Part shown: positions 52,674 through 64,000 of the stretch, piece by piece | How the letters are laid out: every line of letters starts with the position of its first letter | Position numbering within the stretch: the first letter of the stretch is position 1 | From: Clavelina lepadiformis | Lineage: Eukaryota; Chordata; Ascidiacea; Aplousobranchia; Clavelinidae | Direction of reading: 5' to 3' | DNA length: 64,000 bases | Assembly (NCBI RefSeq): GCF_947623445.1 | Contig: NC_135240.1 | Location: forward strand, 26,412,001 to 26,476,000 | Program-made: the position numbers and the translations under genes | Notes under the pieces: generated by a model | What the model was told of the DNA's origin: nothing | What the model saw: only the letters and a program-made list of their open reading frames with translations | The model's database searches: none

Positions 52674-53014
52674 TATATGTTACAATATCCCTGAATACAA
52701 AAAACACAAAGTCTGAAAATTTTGAAGTACTACTGCCTGTCGTTACGTCCGCACTTCAAACTAGTTCAACTTCAACTTCAAACCTCAGCAAGTATACTGA
52801 GCAATAATAATCTGCAATCTAAGGAAGCTTATGCTGCGATCTGCCGCAGTGCGAGCGTGTAAAGCCGGATAACCAGCAGACAATATCCGTGGGATACCAT
52901 TTAAACTTAGATGAAACAAATCTATCCTGTGGAGAACCAAATTGCATTTGTTGGACGTAGCTGGTAACGTTTTAACTGAGTGACTCTTCTATCTGCCTAT
53001 ACGTCTCTATAATA
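52674..53014 (+). repeat. duplicated ~330-bp block, copy 1
   Basis: This block recurs in the same orientation at 54323-54641 with only scattered differences. One stretch of over 100 bases in the middle, around GCTGCGATCTGCCGCAGTGC, appears identical or nearly so. It has no open frame and no terminal inverted repeats, so the nature is unknown. Confidence 0.8.
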
Positions 53015-53618
53015 TGAGTTAATGTATTGAGTAGGCTATAAGAGTTAATGTGGAGCTAAACGAACAGAGTTTAAGTTACTTAACCGAAGCGCAGTTTCGC
53101 AACTTGTTTAGTTAAAGGGCTTGGCAAACAACAATACAAATAGTATCAAGTCATTGGTACGTCATTGCGTCAATAACCACACAACAAACCAACTAAACCT
53201 CGGCAATTGCTAGACATGACGCAATCTATTTGTTTGCGAAATATTAGTTTCGCTTCCCGGTATTCCCCGCTTTGAAAATATCAGTTCAGAAATACGGAAA
53301 ATGGACTTGAAAGTTCCGGTGAAGTTATTACGCCTACATTACAAGCTTGATTCAAACTCTGAAAAAAAATCCATCTAAAAAGATGCAAATATTTTGGACA
53401 GTTCTTCTGTTGTATACCTATTGCCCAAACAAACCCAAAGTTTAATCTTAAACAGTCCAATGATAACAACCTGGGGATACAGTGAAAACAGCGTTAATAG
53501 ACAATAGCGGACATTGACAATCGCGGACATTGACAATCGCGGTAAAGTTAATTAAACTTAAATGAACAAAAATGTACTTTTCTTTACAGGGATACATTAA
53601 AAAAAGCTGCCTCTCTAC
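53015..53618. other. spacer between duplicated blocks, left part
   Basis: No gene recognised. A short tandem repeat ACAATCGCGGACATTG-like lies near 53506-53542. Confidence 0.4.
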
Positions 53619-54085
53619 CAGGGCTTTGGAGCCGGAGCTGGAGCCTGGAGCCGGAGCCCCGGAGCCGTGCATTTTCACCGGAGCTGGAGCCGGAGCTCTT
53701 CGTGAAATTCAAATGGAGCCGGAGCAGGAGCTGGAGCCAGTTGTTTGAAACATAGCTCCGGCTCCGATGTATTTCATAAGATGCTATGCTACTAATCTAC
53801 TACTATTGGCTGAATTCACATAATTTAAGAGCAACCCTTCACAAAATTAAGAATTACTGGGGATTTGACAGCAGAGCAGTCACATGTTCATAGCTGCAAC
53901 CGATGGTACTGACTACTGACCGACCCATTGAGTTAGATATTCCAAATTGAGCGTTCATCCTTAAACCTCAGTTTGTGACGTAATGGAGCCGGAGCTGGAG
54001 CCGTGGTATCAATGAGCTCCGGAGCTGGAGCTAATTTATGATAAAAGCGGAGCAATTTAAAATTTACGCCTGCTCCGAAGCCCTG
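53619..54085. mobile_element. hAT-type MITE rich in GGAGCC repeats, 467 bp
   Basis: The ends are CAGGGCTTTGGAGCCGGAGC and, on the right, GCTCCGAAGCCCTG. They are flanked by CTCTCTAC (53611-53618) and CTCTCTAG (54086-54093), an 8-bp duplication with one change. Both ends carry runs of the hexamer GGAGCC/GGAGCT. No transposase. It lies between the two copies of the 330-bp duplicated block. Confidence 0.85.
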
Positions 54086-54322
54086 CTCTCTAGCCGCGGC
54101 TGTCTTGTTACGCGCCTGAAGGAGACCTATTTCTATCACGTGATCATAATCATTCTCACATAAAGAAAGTTAGCAGGTTAAAATCTGGCCTCCACGCACC
54201 CATTACTGCGGTGCAGATGAATAACGACTGATAACACAATGTGCATGCCACGTCACACTAGCAGGCTAGGTAGCACACTAGCTGCGCGTGCCGCGTCCAG
54301 CAGCGTATGCACAAACCTAGAC

Positions 54323-54641
54323 TATATGTTGGAATATCCCTGAATATAAACAACACCAGGACTGAAATTTTTGAAGTACTACTGCCTGACGTTACGTCCG
54401 CACTTCAAACCAAGCAGCAAGTATACTGAGCAATAATCTGCAATCTAAGGAAGCTTATGCTGCGATCTGCCGCAGTGCGAGCGTGTAAAGCCGGATAACC
54501 AGCAGACAATATCCGTGGGATACCATTTAAAGTTAGATGAAACAAATCTATCCTGTGGAGAACCAAATTTAATTTGTTGGACGTAGCTGGTAACGTTTTA
54601 ACGGAGTGTCTCTCTTATCTGCCTACACGTCTTTATAATAA
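54323..54641 (+). repeat. duplicated ~330-bp block, copy 2
   Basis: Second copy of the block at 52674-53014, same orientation, about 1.65 kb away. Differences are a few substitutions and short deletions, for example the loss of a CAACTTCAACTTC-type stretch near 54400. Confidence 0.8.
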
Positions 54642-57600
54642 GGGTGGATGAGAGCGTGGCACCTTCAGCAGCGTAACGCTAAGCAGTCGTTGCATATAAA
54701 CTATTGTACCTGGCTAATTCAGACATGGAAGTGGGCAGCACAGCCCACTGAACCTAAACTGCTAAGAGTAATTTCAAATCAGACTCTTTACACGATGGTA
54801 TTAATTGAGCATCATGAAGTTGCTAAAACCAAGCAAACTGTATGCGGATAAATAATTTTATAGGCTAACTAGGCTAGTTTCGAACATTCTTATGTTTTTC
54901 ATCAGAGCAAATGTTTAAACTAAGTCTTCTAAGTCACCTAAGTCTTCCTTCTGATCTAAACTCAACCGGTTTGAATCGACGTTTTTATATCCATTCTCCC
55001 AAGCGACTATCTCTACGAGTCTCGTGACCTACTCATGATCGAATAGTCAATCTGTTTTAATTACCGGCTTTTCGGTTGACCTCAATACATCACAAAGGCC
55101 TTTGCTGGAGTTTATTGTTTCGTCATAAATATGCTTCTTAAAAATTTTGTCTGCTTGTTCAAGCGAGTACGATTAGTACCCTATCGCTTAGAGTTGGAAC
55201 CAGCGCCCAACTAAATCATTTACTGCAATGAGAAAAGTGCTGTAAGTTACCATTTACACGTACTTTGTTACGGTGTGTGACTTATTATTTACTTTAAAAA
55301 GCGTCAATGCTATACGAAGTCTCACAATACCCGCGCATTGGCTACATACATTTGGTGTGTTATGATAAATGCGTCTGAATACCTGCGATTCTGCATTAAA
55401 CAATGAACTGTTGATAACGGATAAATTACCAAATAAATAATACTAGTATAGCGCCACACTAGAGCAACCACATCCACAAGAGACGCATAAGTATTTTATT
55501 ACATCACGTTTGATTATATCCAATTCTTTAGTACATGATAACACCGTCGTAAAAATTACAAAAAAATGCGCTAGCGTTTCACCAATTACTTTATGAACCC
55601 TAGCTTTGCAACTTCACACGTCACCACCACGGCGAAATAAGTTTTTGTCGCCTTGTGACAATTGCCTTTGAATATTTCTACGTTTTTATATAATAAATAA
55701 AACCGGAAAAGTTACCGAACGAACAAACACTTTCCCGTTGCGAGCCACAATTGTTAAATGGCGTCATAAACCACAATTTCCAAACTCACATGCCAGAGCT
55801 TATGGGCGCATAATTATGCGGCGCGTTGTCCCAACTGCGTATTAAACACAATCATAGGAATTTCACATAAGCTGAAAGAATTGGTCGCAACCATGCATGA
55901 CAAATCTTACGTTATTTACGTCATAAAGGAACAAACACCCGTGAGCTTTCTACAGCGCCGGATTTACTTGGTGGAGTGCCCTGGGGCCCAGCATAGATGA
56001 GGGCCATTTCATTAATTAGTTAATAGTTCCTTAATAAGTTCATTATAATTTAAGAGCATATGTTCCAAGTTTTGCTTTACGAACTCCAACACTTTTGTAA
56101 ATCTAATTAGACTAACGAGCTGCTGTTAATGTTCAATCGATAAAGAATTGCGCAACTAGCCTACACTTAAAATAACACAGTCAGCCTGAAAATATTAAAA
56201 TTCCGATAACCATCACTGTAATATTGCGCCAGCAAGTAAAACTGTGTATAAATAGCATGTAGTGCACCATGGTGCATTTAAGTTTGCGTTGAGAAGAACC
56301 AAAACTGTTTCAAAATTGGTTCTAAAATTCCCGACTTGGCCTACCCCGACAAAAATGTGCGGCTTAATACTGTTTTAATACGTTTAAAAACTGCTCAATA
56401 CTGTTTTAAAACGCCTTAAGCGAAATGTATTTTCACATATATGTATTGTAGACAATACAGCAGCCAAATTAGAGCGTTCATTTTTGAGACGCCGTGTACA
56501 CTTTTGTAAGGCTGTACACCTCGATTTTAAAACACCGTATTATTAATCCACCTATTAATCTTATACCTGTTTCTATGTAGGTTGTAGCTGATATGTAGTC
56601 GCAAACAAGGAAATGCAATAAACGAAAAAAACTGAAAACGTTAGAAGGCCTATGATTAATTGTTAGGTTCGTGAGACGGTATGGCCCAATACCTTCTTCC
56701 TAAATATGGTAGTATTAGCATCAAATAATATTTAGAAGGGTAAATGATAGACTATCTAAAATGTTTCCAGGTTTCGATGTTTTTCTGAACAGCATCTACT
56801 TATTATGCACAACCTTATTATGTTTTTACAGCTCGATCAAGCAGGGAACAACTCCGTATCAGCAACTGCAATTTACATTGTTGAAAGTTGGCTCTTTAGA
56901 AACTTTTTCTCGATGCTTGGTAGCCAGAACGACAAGCAACCAGTCTTGTTTCTCGATCAGCCAATTATGTTCTTGCAATTACAGTTAGTATGTTATAACA
57001 ATTGTTTTTTGCGCCAATTTTAGCTACTTTCATGGCAATTTTTAGCCTAATTCTGCATGCGAACTAGGACATTGAAGCACTGCCAGAAAACAGCACTAGC
57101 CATGCTGCTTTCTGATTGGCTTAAACAGGTATTTAAAGCCCTACGTAAGAGTGCAACAAAATCATAGAGATCTTAGTTTTACCTTGTTTAACGGCTTCTT
57201 AAATACAGTCAAACAAATAAGCTGCAAGAATTCGTCACAATAGAGACTCAAACATCTGTGAGCCTTCTTTAGTTGAACCATAGAAGGCGCCGTATAAGAT
57301 TGTAAAAATGCGTAACTTCTTTGTTTATTTTATTACAAAGTGAAATTACTAAAAATGCAATTTATCGAAAAATCTCTCTTGAGGCTCCCTGAAATGTTGT
57401 TTGTCACTTTAGTATGTCTTAGGCCGCCAATATTTCATAAAATCCTAATAAAATCGTATATTTCTAACTCTTACAAGAGAATTTTAAATTCAAGACTGCA
57501 GTTTTGGGCCAAAAAATTCAAATTATCATAAATTCATAAATTTTCACCTAAAATTTAGGCTAATTTAAAAATGAAACCTGAAAGTTTTTAACGCGGCATT

Positions 57601-57763
57601 TGCTAGGGTAATCCCCTCATTGAAAAACAACACCGGCAATGCTGGATTCTCATTGGTAGTTAGCACACTTTTTTTAACCATTACGTAAAAGTCCAAGAAA
57701 ACCTTGGGAATAGGTTTCCATCTGCCAAAATTATTTGGTTTATTCGCTGTCACACATTGCCTC
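54642..57763. other. gene-free spacer
   Basis: No coding sequence that I can support. A frame at 56761-57023 gives two LxMFLQL-like repeats and a QPVLFLD stretch, with no clear family. No RNA gene seen. Confidence 0.35.
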
Positions 57764-57769
57764 TATATA
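57764..57769 (+). promoter_or_regulatory. possible TATA box
   Basis: TATATA within CTCTATATACC, about 100 bases before a short frame that starts with a signal-peptide-like sequence (57868). Offered only as support for that candidate. Confidence 0.25.
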
Positions 57770-57867
57770 CCACCAGTATTGAACAGGTGGCTGCATTTTG
57801 TGGGGAAAAAGAGAAACACTGTGTGGGGCGAGATTTTGCAGAAACTGCTACGTCAGAACGAGATACA

Positions 57868-57942
57868 ATGAACCGATACTTTTTGTGTATTTTGTGCTTA
57901 CTAGTATCGGTTATGCTGTCAACATTTACAGTTAAAACATGA
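57868..57942 (+). CDS. possible first exon of a small secreted peptide
   Basis: The ATG begins MNRYFLCILCLLVSVMLSTF, a typical eukaryotic signal peptide: one Arg near the start, a hydrophobic core and small residues at the end. The frame stops 24 codons in, but a GT at 57931 after ACA could be a donor, so this may be a signal-peptide exon whose mature part lies downstream. A TATA-like sequence precedes it at sensible spacing. I could not find a convincing second exon. It may be chance, since hydrophobic short frames are common in AT-rich DNA. Confidence 0.2.
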   Translation: MNRYFLCILCLLVSVMLSTFTVKT

Positions 57943-60582
57943 AAGAGAATTAGCAGGATGTCAAGTCGTCGGTACGTTGGTTGAATTGTTTTACACTAGA
58001 AGTTCTTACGTTGAGGTCAACTTTCGAGTCAATCAAATTTGATGACCCCGAAAATTCTTTTTAAAAACCGAACCATGCAATTACAAAAGCGAAATTGAGT
58101 AATAGGAACAAAAAGGAAGTATGAACGTTTTTTATATTTTAACTAAAATTCAACATTATAAGATCGCCATATAAACACAGCGACAAAAATGTCAAGTCTT
58201 AAACTTTTTCACGATCATCGGCAAAACTTCCAGGCAATTTCCTTAAGGTAATGGGTAGCAAGGGTAAATCGTTATTTGCTTAAGAGCCTAAAAGGTGTCG
58301 CTCGTGACTTCGAAAGCTCAACTTGATAAGCTTTCTTCACTTCTTTGAATTTTTAAGGTTTTCCCGGGAAAGTTTTTGCGAAATAAGTATAATCAAGAAT
58401 TTTACGATAGGTTTGAGTAAAACATTCTCCTACCTTATTATCTTCTAATAACATTTTGAGATTGTTTTTCAAAATGTTTCTATCGGCATCAAATTCCTCC
58501 GTTACCTGTACTTCTCATTTTAACCTCAAGTCCCCGGAGTTCCTTACCAATCGATTGAGAGTTAATCAAAAAAGCAATTTCCAGTCTAAACTGTGATTAA
58601 ACAATTCATTTTTTAATGGGCAAGTCATCACAGGTCTAAATTGCTCAAATCGAATAACTGAGCGGCATCAAAAGACTTGGGAATTCTCGTCGCTGTTGTT
58701 TAATGATGAACTGCAGTAGCCTATAGTGACAGTTAAAGACAATGATCAGTTGATCACTCTACCAAAATATTGTCGCGTTAAGCGGATGTTATTGGTTTTT
58801 GCAAGTGATTGGAAAAAAAGTTTTCTTTGTTTATAAGATCAAGTAGCGAAGACTTATACTTGCTTGAAAGCCTCAAAGCTGACTGGAGCGTATTTTATAC
58901 GTAATCAAACGTTTCTGTTGCAATGTTAACGAAAGAGACACAACGATTGCTGCAAAATATGCTGACAGCTTTTTCATTAGTTTGTCGTCAGCTGTTTACC
59001 AGTAAACATTTCTCACTACGCTCCAACCCTAAAGCGAACAACAGCAGACATCAGATAAGATTTTGTTTATAAACTGCATTTTTCAAAACGACTAAACTTC
59101 GTAGAAACCCGAGTTGAAGGAAGTAGACGTAAAAATTTGATCGGTTCCTGATAGAGATAACGTATTGCAACTAAATGCATGAATTTTCTGAGCGCATGAC
59201 TTAATGAAATTTTAAACAGTTTAACCGTTTTAGTTGAGGTGACCTTTTCAACTGGTCTTGATCATCAGGCAAGAAAAGACTGAAGCCTATAGGTTGTTCA
59301 TGCTATATCGGCGAGTAATGATCTCTTCATACTGAAATATACTTTTCAGGTATTTTCCGGGATGTTATGAAAATTTTATTTAGGTCATTGTTTTTAACGG
59401 TCATTACTTTCCGGAATTGTAGACGTAGCGGCCACGTAATTAAAGCAAATAGACGTACCATACGAACGACGTTGCCGCAGTTATATAAATTGCAATGACG
59501 ACAAGGTATTTTACAATTGCCATGCTGCCCGTTCTATGTCGTCATATTTCAACCGATTTCTAATTTTTCAGAGACTTTTTCGAAGGCATTAGCAACTAGT
59601 TCGGTGTAACGAGAACAGCAAACGTTCTAGTCCGATCATAGCTCATTTTACGAAGATTCAACCGAATGTGATGAATTTTATACGTCATGAAATAACTTGA
59701 ATGTGCGCGACCAGCACTGTAATGCATTTTAGTTGAGAAAATTTGATTTAAATAACGATGCGAAACCATAAATGCACTAGAAAGCTAATCAATAGTTTGA
59801 ATTACAGCGCTTGTATCAATAAATTATTATCAGTCTAACGTTTCTCAACCAGATTTTACGCATTACACCGTTATCCCGTAAAAGCGGCGAGTTGTTAATC
59901 CCGTAAAAGTTTTGAAAACATTTTCTTCATGACATCACCTTATTAGCTCAAAGTTGTTTTTGCAAGAGATTGTAGGACTACATGGGTTACAGTATAGGGC
60001 AAAAAAATGAAAAAAGCTGTGTACCTTATAACCTGTTGCGTTGAAACTAAATGGGTATATTTGTGGTGATATACATTACGTTCAGGAGTCAGAGCACTAG
60101 CAAAGTAATTGTCGAATAAGACAAGTTTGGGTAAAACCAACATGTGAGTATTGGCTATTTCCAAATATTTACATCCCTGTTTGCGAGACAAAGTTGAGTT
60201 TTTAATGTTTTAAAAAGAGTCATTGAACAGGTTCATTTGCAGTCAATGGGCAAAATGGATTTTTAAGAATCCTCCTGAAGGGGGATTTGTCAGCTTAAGG
60301 TCTAGAAATTACCTCAACAGATCGGTGGGACGTTAAAGACGGCGATAACTCCAGCTTACAGAAAATCAAATGTTGAAAATCTCAGTCTTTAGTTCAGGTC
60401 ATTCTCTCTTTCATTTGCAGAAAACGATATAAAATGTGCGGATGAGAATTGCTTGTAAGGGGGTTTTAGTTAAATTTAGACCAAACATTTATAACCAAAG
60501 TCATTGTTGGCTTTTCTAGCAGGTTATTAAAAGGCACCGAGAGGAAGCAATTTTACTTTAACGCAGCGTTATCTGTGCAACT
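57943..60582. other. gene-free spacer before the receptor gene
   Basis: No coding sequence or clear repeat recognised. The receptor promoter should be near the right end; a strong acceptor-like site (ACTTTAACGCAG) ends at 60566, 16 nt before the receptor ATG. Confidence 0.4.
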
Positions 60583-63500
60583 ATGATGACGTCACCAACC
60601 TATTATACTATGACCGATACGAATTCGTTTTGGACTCCCACCATCGACGATATAGTTGGAAGCACACGGGACTTCGGCGCTTCGAATGCGGGGAAAAATC
60701 CATGCAACGGGCCGACGGAAGATCCATCGAATGTAACCAGCGTTAACGAAGTATTATCAAGTTTTGTTGAAAGTACTTCGAGTGCAAATCAATGGACGAC
60801 CAACGGCTTGAATCTGTTGACCACAGCTGGCGTTAACACAACGGAAGTGACATTTGGTAAGTTTGAGTTGGCAGGATTCCAGCATATACTAATTCAGTGT
60901 AATGCAACTGTATTGGGTTTGGTTATGTTTAACGTTTCGGAAGTAAAATTTTATAAACTGAAAATTAGATCAATCATTTGTATGTTATGGAACAAGGGAA
61001 CTTTATAGCCGTCCGCAAAAAATCGTTTTCTTCGAAGAGCATTAAAATTTTATTTTCTATCTTAACCCTTAAACTGTAATTACTGTTCTGTAACACAAAC
61101 AGCGATTACGGGCCTCTCAGGCCCAATACTAAAATAATATGAAAAAGTAAGTCAATAGTTTCTCGATTCATTACATCGGCTGTATTCGTTTTGAGAAAAT
61201 GATTTTAGGCCAAAGTTGCCTATAATGCATGGATGTAGCAACAGGAATGTGAATGAATGAGTGTTTGACAAACACAACTCTAACCACAGACACTCCAAGC
61301 ATCTCGCAAACCCGGTTAGCAGTACTTCACCTAACTATGCACACATATGATATATTTTGGTTGTTATGACATATTTTTGTTGTGCACCTAAAAAAGAACT
61401 CATCTTATTGAGATTCACTGTACAAATGCAATGTAACTTACATTGATTATAATTCTAAAGTTTACTTTAAACTAGAACCGGGCCTCCGAGGCCCTAAATT
61501 GCAATTTGAGGTGTGCTTTTGTTTTTAGCCAACAAAATTTTTTTTGGACTCATTAATCCTTACACTTTGGTTTTAAGTTTTGCAAACGACACTATTTAAG
61601 GCATTTCTGGAGCAACAGCTCTTAAAACCAAAAAATAAAAAAAATAAAAGAATTTTCTTTCTCACCGGGCCTCCCAGGCCCTCAATTACTGTTTAAGGGT
61701 TAAGCGAACGGATCGATTTTTTGTTGTGTAATTACTACTAACGACATTAGTCTACGCCCTGCAGTATTGGCAGGCTCCGTATAAGAGTTTGTATATTTAA
61801 AGCAGGTAAAAGTGATGGTAACTAAACTGAAACAGATGTCGTTTTAAGCTCTCCATTAGAATTTGACCTTCGCAGCTTGCAGTACATCTGTTTTATTAAT
61901 ACAAACAATATACGAAGCGGAAATTGATCATATATAATCAATAACCACGGATTTCAAATAACGTGTCGATTATTGCAAGCACACGCTTAAGCAAAATAAT
62001 GGAAATCCAATTCACCAAGTAAATAAAAAGCAAAGCATTGTAAAGGTTGTAAGTTCACTATTTGAGTTGTGATAAAGATCGATTCTTGACAGAAATGTGC
62101 CAGTCATATTTTTTTTTGATCTCAGAGATGAATCAAAAACTAATTTTCCTCTTGTTGGATATATTGTTGTACTGTGGATTTAATATTCACGATTTAATAA
62201 CTGTGGATTTAATAATTTTTCCTTCTACATATAAAAACATCTAATAACGGCCTTTGATGTTTCGTCTAAAATTAAAAGAAAAAAAAATCGAATTTCCAAG
62301 CACACAATGAAAGCTTCGTGTTAAATAAGAATTGACTTCAACGTTTTTTCGCGAAAGTTTCAGCAACTTCCTAAAACAAGAATCATAAGATTTAAAAACA
62401 GAAAAATATTCAGGTTTCATATTTGAGATCATAATTGAGCCAAACTATAACATATATATATATATATACTATATATATGACAGAAACCAATCTCACAGCA
62501 GAGTGTGAAAAGCTTGAAACGATACTTCAGACAAACACAATACACGAACAGACCTGTTTTAAGTGAAATCTACATCAAGTGACCAATATACTGTATAGTT
62601 ATGGTCGTGTGAATTCTTCAGGCATGAGCGTGTCGCTGTTCGTTGCATACGTCATCGTGTTCCTATTTTCAACCATCGGAAACCTCGCAGTCATGGTCAC
62701 GCTGATATCAAACAAGCGCTTGCGAACTGTGACCTACTGCTTTCTGCTCAGTCTGTCCGTGAGTGATTTCCTTGTCGGGTTCCTCTGTATACCAATTTAT
62801 TTAACCGGAAGAATTCTGAAAAGATTTATATTTGGAAGCCTCTTGTGCAAGATATTTCCTTACTGTATGGGTAAGTTTTTTCAAAGCATGCCTAAACCAA
62901 AACGCCTGTTAACGAGTAAAGTTATGACAGATCGTCCTTTGTTGAATCTTTCTTTTTCATTGTTATAATCACCACAGGATTGTCGGTTTCAGTCTCCACT
63001 TTCACTTTGTTAGCCCTATCTTTTGAGCGGTACAGGGCCATTTGCCACCCCTTCGCGTCCAGGAGCTGGCAAACAAAATCCCACGCTAACAAAGTAAGCT
63101 TATCATTCTCCACACCATAGATATAGAAGACTTCCTTGCTTAAAGTATCCAACTGGTGATTGAATTCTTTAATCGACCAACGTTTCGCAAACCCATGCGG
63201 GTGAGCTTCCGTCTGGGCGGATTTCAATAAGAGAACAACTAACGTTGGTTTATTAAAGATTTCAATCAACAATTGAGCATCTTTTGTTGTTGAAATTATG
63301 CCTGGTGACAGACGTGGCAATTTTAAAGCTTATTTCAGTTATAAAATTACGTCATATAACTGATATTTATCTTTGAGTTATTATTAAACTGAGCCAGTGT
63401 CGTAGTTTTCTATCCTTAGCAGACGACTGAAAGTTTTAACACAAAATATGACGTCGTAATGACAGATGATTGCGTTAATCTGGGTGCTGAGTGGTTTGCT

Positions 63501-64000
63501 CATGTTTCCAAACTTCTTCATCGCTCGGATTGAGAATGTTTACCTGACACGACAGGACCGATGCACGGTCGCATGTCGGACCACGTTTCCGTCGGACGAA
63601 TTCCAACAGGCATGGTAAGAACATAATCAAACCACTTTTATACTTAGAACGAAAGACAGAGTCAAATCGTTGGAGAACCTATTTGCTATTACACGGACGT
63701 TTCAATTGCTAGTTTACTGATTATGGAATAACCTGTGTCTTGAAGCCATTTTCTCCAAACTCATTTTAACCGTCACTTAAATCATTTCACAGCATCATTC
63801 AAAAATGTATTTTTCGTAAAAGTAAAAAACCAACTTAATACTTAATAAGTCCTTCAGCATTAGGATTGATAAGGTGTGTACATGTCGACAATATGTACCG
63901 AAAGAACATGCGATTTCCTATTATTTTATGTCGTGTTAGTGATTATATAAGTTTACAAGTTTTCTAATTACGTCATCATCTTTGTAATTAGGTACGTCAC
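60583..64000 (+). CDS. CCKR: cholecystokinin/gastrin (cionin)-type GPCR, 5' part
   Basis: Exons: 60583-60856, 62622-62870, 62978-63093, 63466-63614, 63992 to the window edge; all phases match. Exon 1 gives a ~90-residue extracellular N-terminus, Ser/Thr-rich with N-glycosylation sites NVT and NTT and no signal peptide. Exon 2 has TM1 with GNLAV and TM2 with LSVSDFLVG, then Cys at the top of TM3. Exon 3 completes TM3 with ERY (the DRY position) and AICHPFASRSWQTKSHANK, the loop sequence that marks CCK receptors. Exon 4 has TM4 and the extracellular loop 2 cysteine (DRCTVACR). Exon 5 begins WYVT. The receptor acts at the plasma membrane and in this family binds sulfated CCK-like peptides. In ascidians the ligand is cionin; assignment to a particular cionin receptor is not possible here. 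TM5-TM7 lie beyond the edge. Intron 1 contains a piggyBac-type MITE. Confidence 0.9.
61066..61699. mobile_element. piggyBac-type MITE in receptor intron 1, 634 bp
   Basis: It begins CCCTTAAACTGTAATTACTG and ends CAATTACTGTTTAAGGG, with TTAA on both sides (61062-61065 and 61700-61703), the target duplication of piggyBac elements. Three GGGCCTC-x-AGGCCC palindromes (near 61109, 61484 and 61665) lie inside; the first and last form part of the extended ends. No transposase. Confidence 0.85.
62452..62480. repeat. (TA)n microsatellite
   Basis: A TA dinucleotide run interrupted once, in intron 1 of the receptor gene, about 140 bases before exon 2. Confidence 0.75.

Noticed and set aside
56761..57023. 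open frame with QPVLFLD, considered as a DDE transposase remnant
   Set aside because: The match is a few residues only, with no flanking catalytic motifs or terminal repeats.
62922..63320. 132-codon minus-strand frame over the receptor
   Set aside because: Antisense of exon 3 of the CCK-type receptor and its flanking introns; no family resemblance.

Overview
The window is AT-rich animal nuclear DNA with intron-split genes, most introns being 100 to 1,000 bases. The gene set is two conserved nuclear/RNA helicase genes, an animal nicotinamidase, a cholecystokinin-type receptor and a lineage-restricted family of secreted thrombospondin-repeat proteins. This fits an invertebrate chordate, most likely an ascidian tunicate. 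I cannot name the species from sequence alone. Gene models were built by hand by joining exons at GT/AG sites with matching phase. Five of them close exactly in frame from ATG to stop.

Layout. 1-391 (-): the open 5' part of an unrecognised gene that runs off the left edge. 2190-11569 (+): SMARCAL1, an annealing helicase with two HARP domains, 14 exons, 813 aa. 13187-16839 (+): secreted TSP1/trefoil-like protein A, 6 exons, 821 aa. 20557-21737 (-): a broken, 5'-truncated copy (B) of the same family. 28534-32449 (+): paralog C, 7 exons, 828 aa, with a duplicated six-cysteine exon. 33274-36337 (-): nicotinamidase, 6 exons, 238 aa, all catalytic residues present. 40826-48781 (-): MOV10-type SF1 RNA helicase, 19 exons, 942 aa. 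48.8-60.6 kb: almost no recognisable coding sequence. 60583-64000 (+): the first exons of a CCK/gastrin (cionin)-type G-protein-coupled receptor, cut by the right edge.

Mobile DNA fills introns and spacers. I found hAT-type elements with readable 8-bp target duplications (788, 5629, 24526, 35757, 53619), a piggyBac-type MITE at TTAA (61066), two foldback elements (1639, 48174), a tRNA-derived SINE-like unit (21941) and hAT transposase relics (25107, 25811, 38102). Two unrelated-looking elements at 35462-36232 sit side by side and share one 8-bp target duplication.

The genes do not form a pathway. The only local family is the A/B/C cluster, which arose by duplication plus inversion. The six named gene models, and less clearly the partial one at the left edge, carry a plausible splice acceptor within about 1-28 nt upstream of the start codon. 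This pattern would fit the spliced-leader trans-splicing known in tunicates, or short 5'UTR introns. I found no convincing CRISPR array, rRNA, functional tRNA or prokaryote-type operon, and no wholly new system. The best candidates for novelty are the A/B/C protein family, the duplicated block at 52.7/54.3 kb and the shared-target MITE pair.
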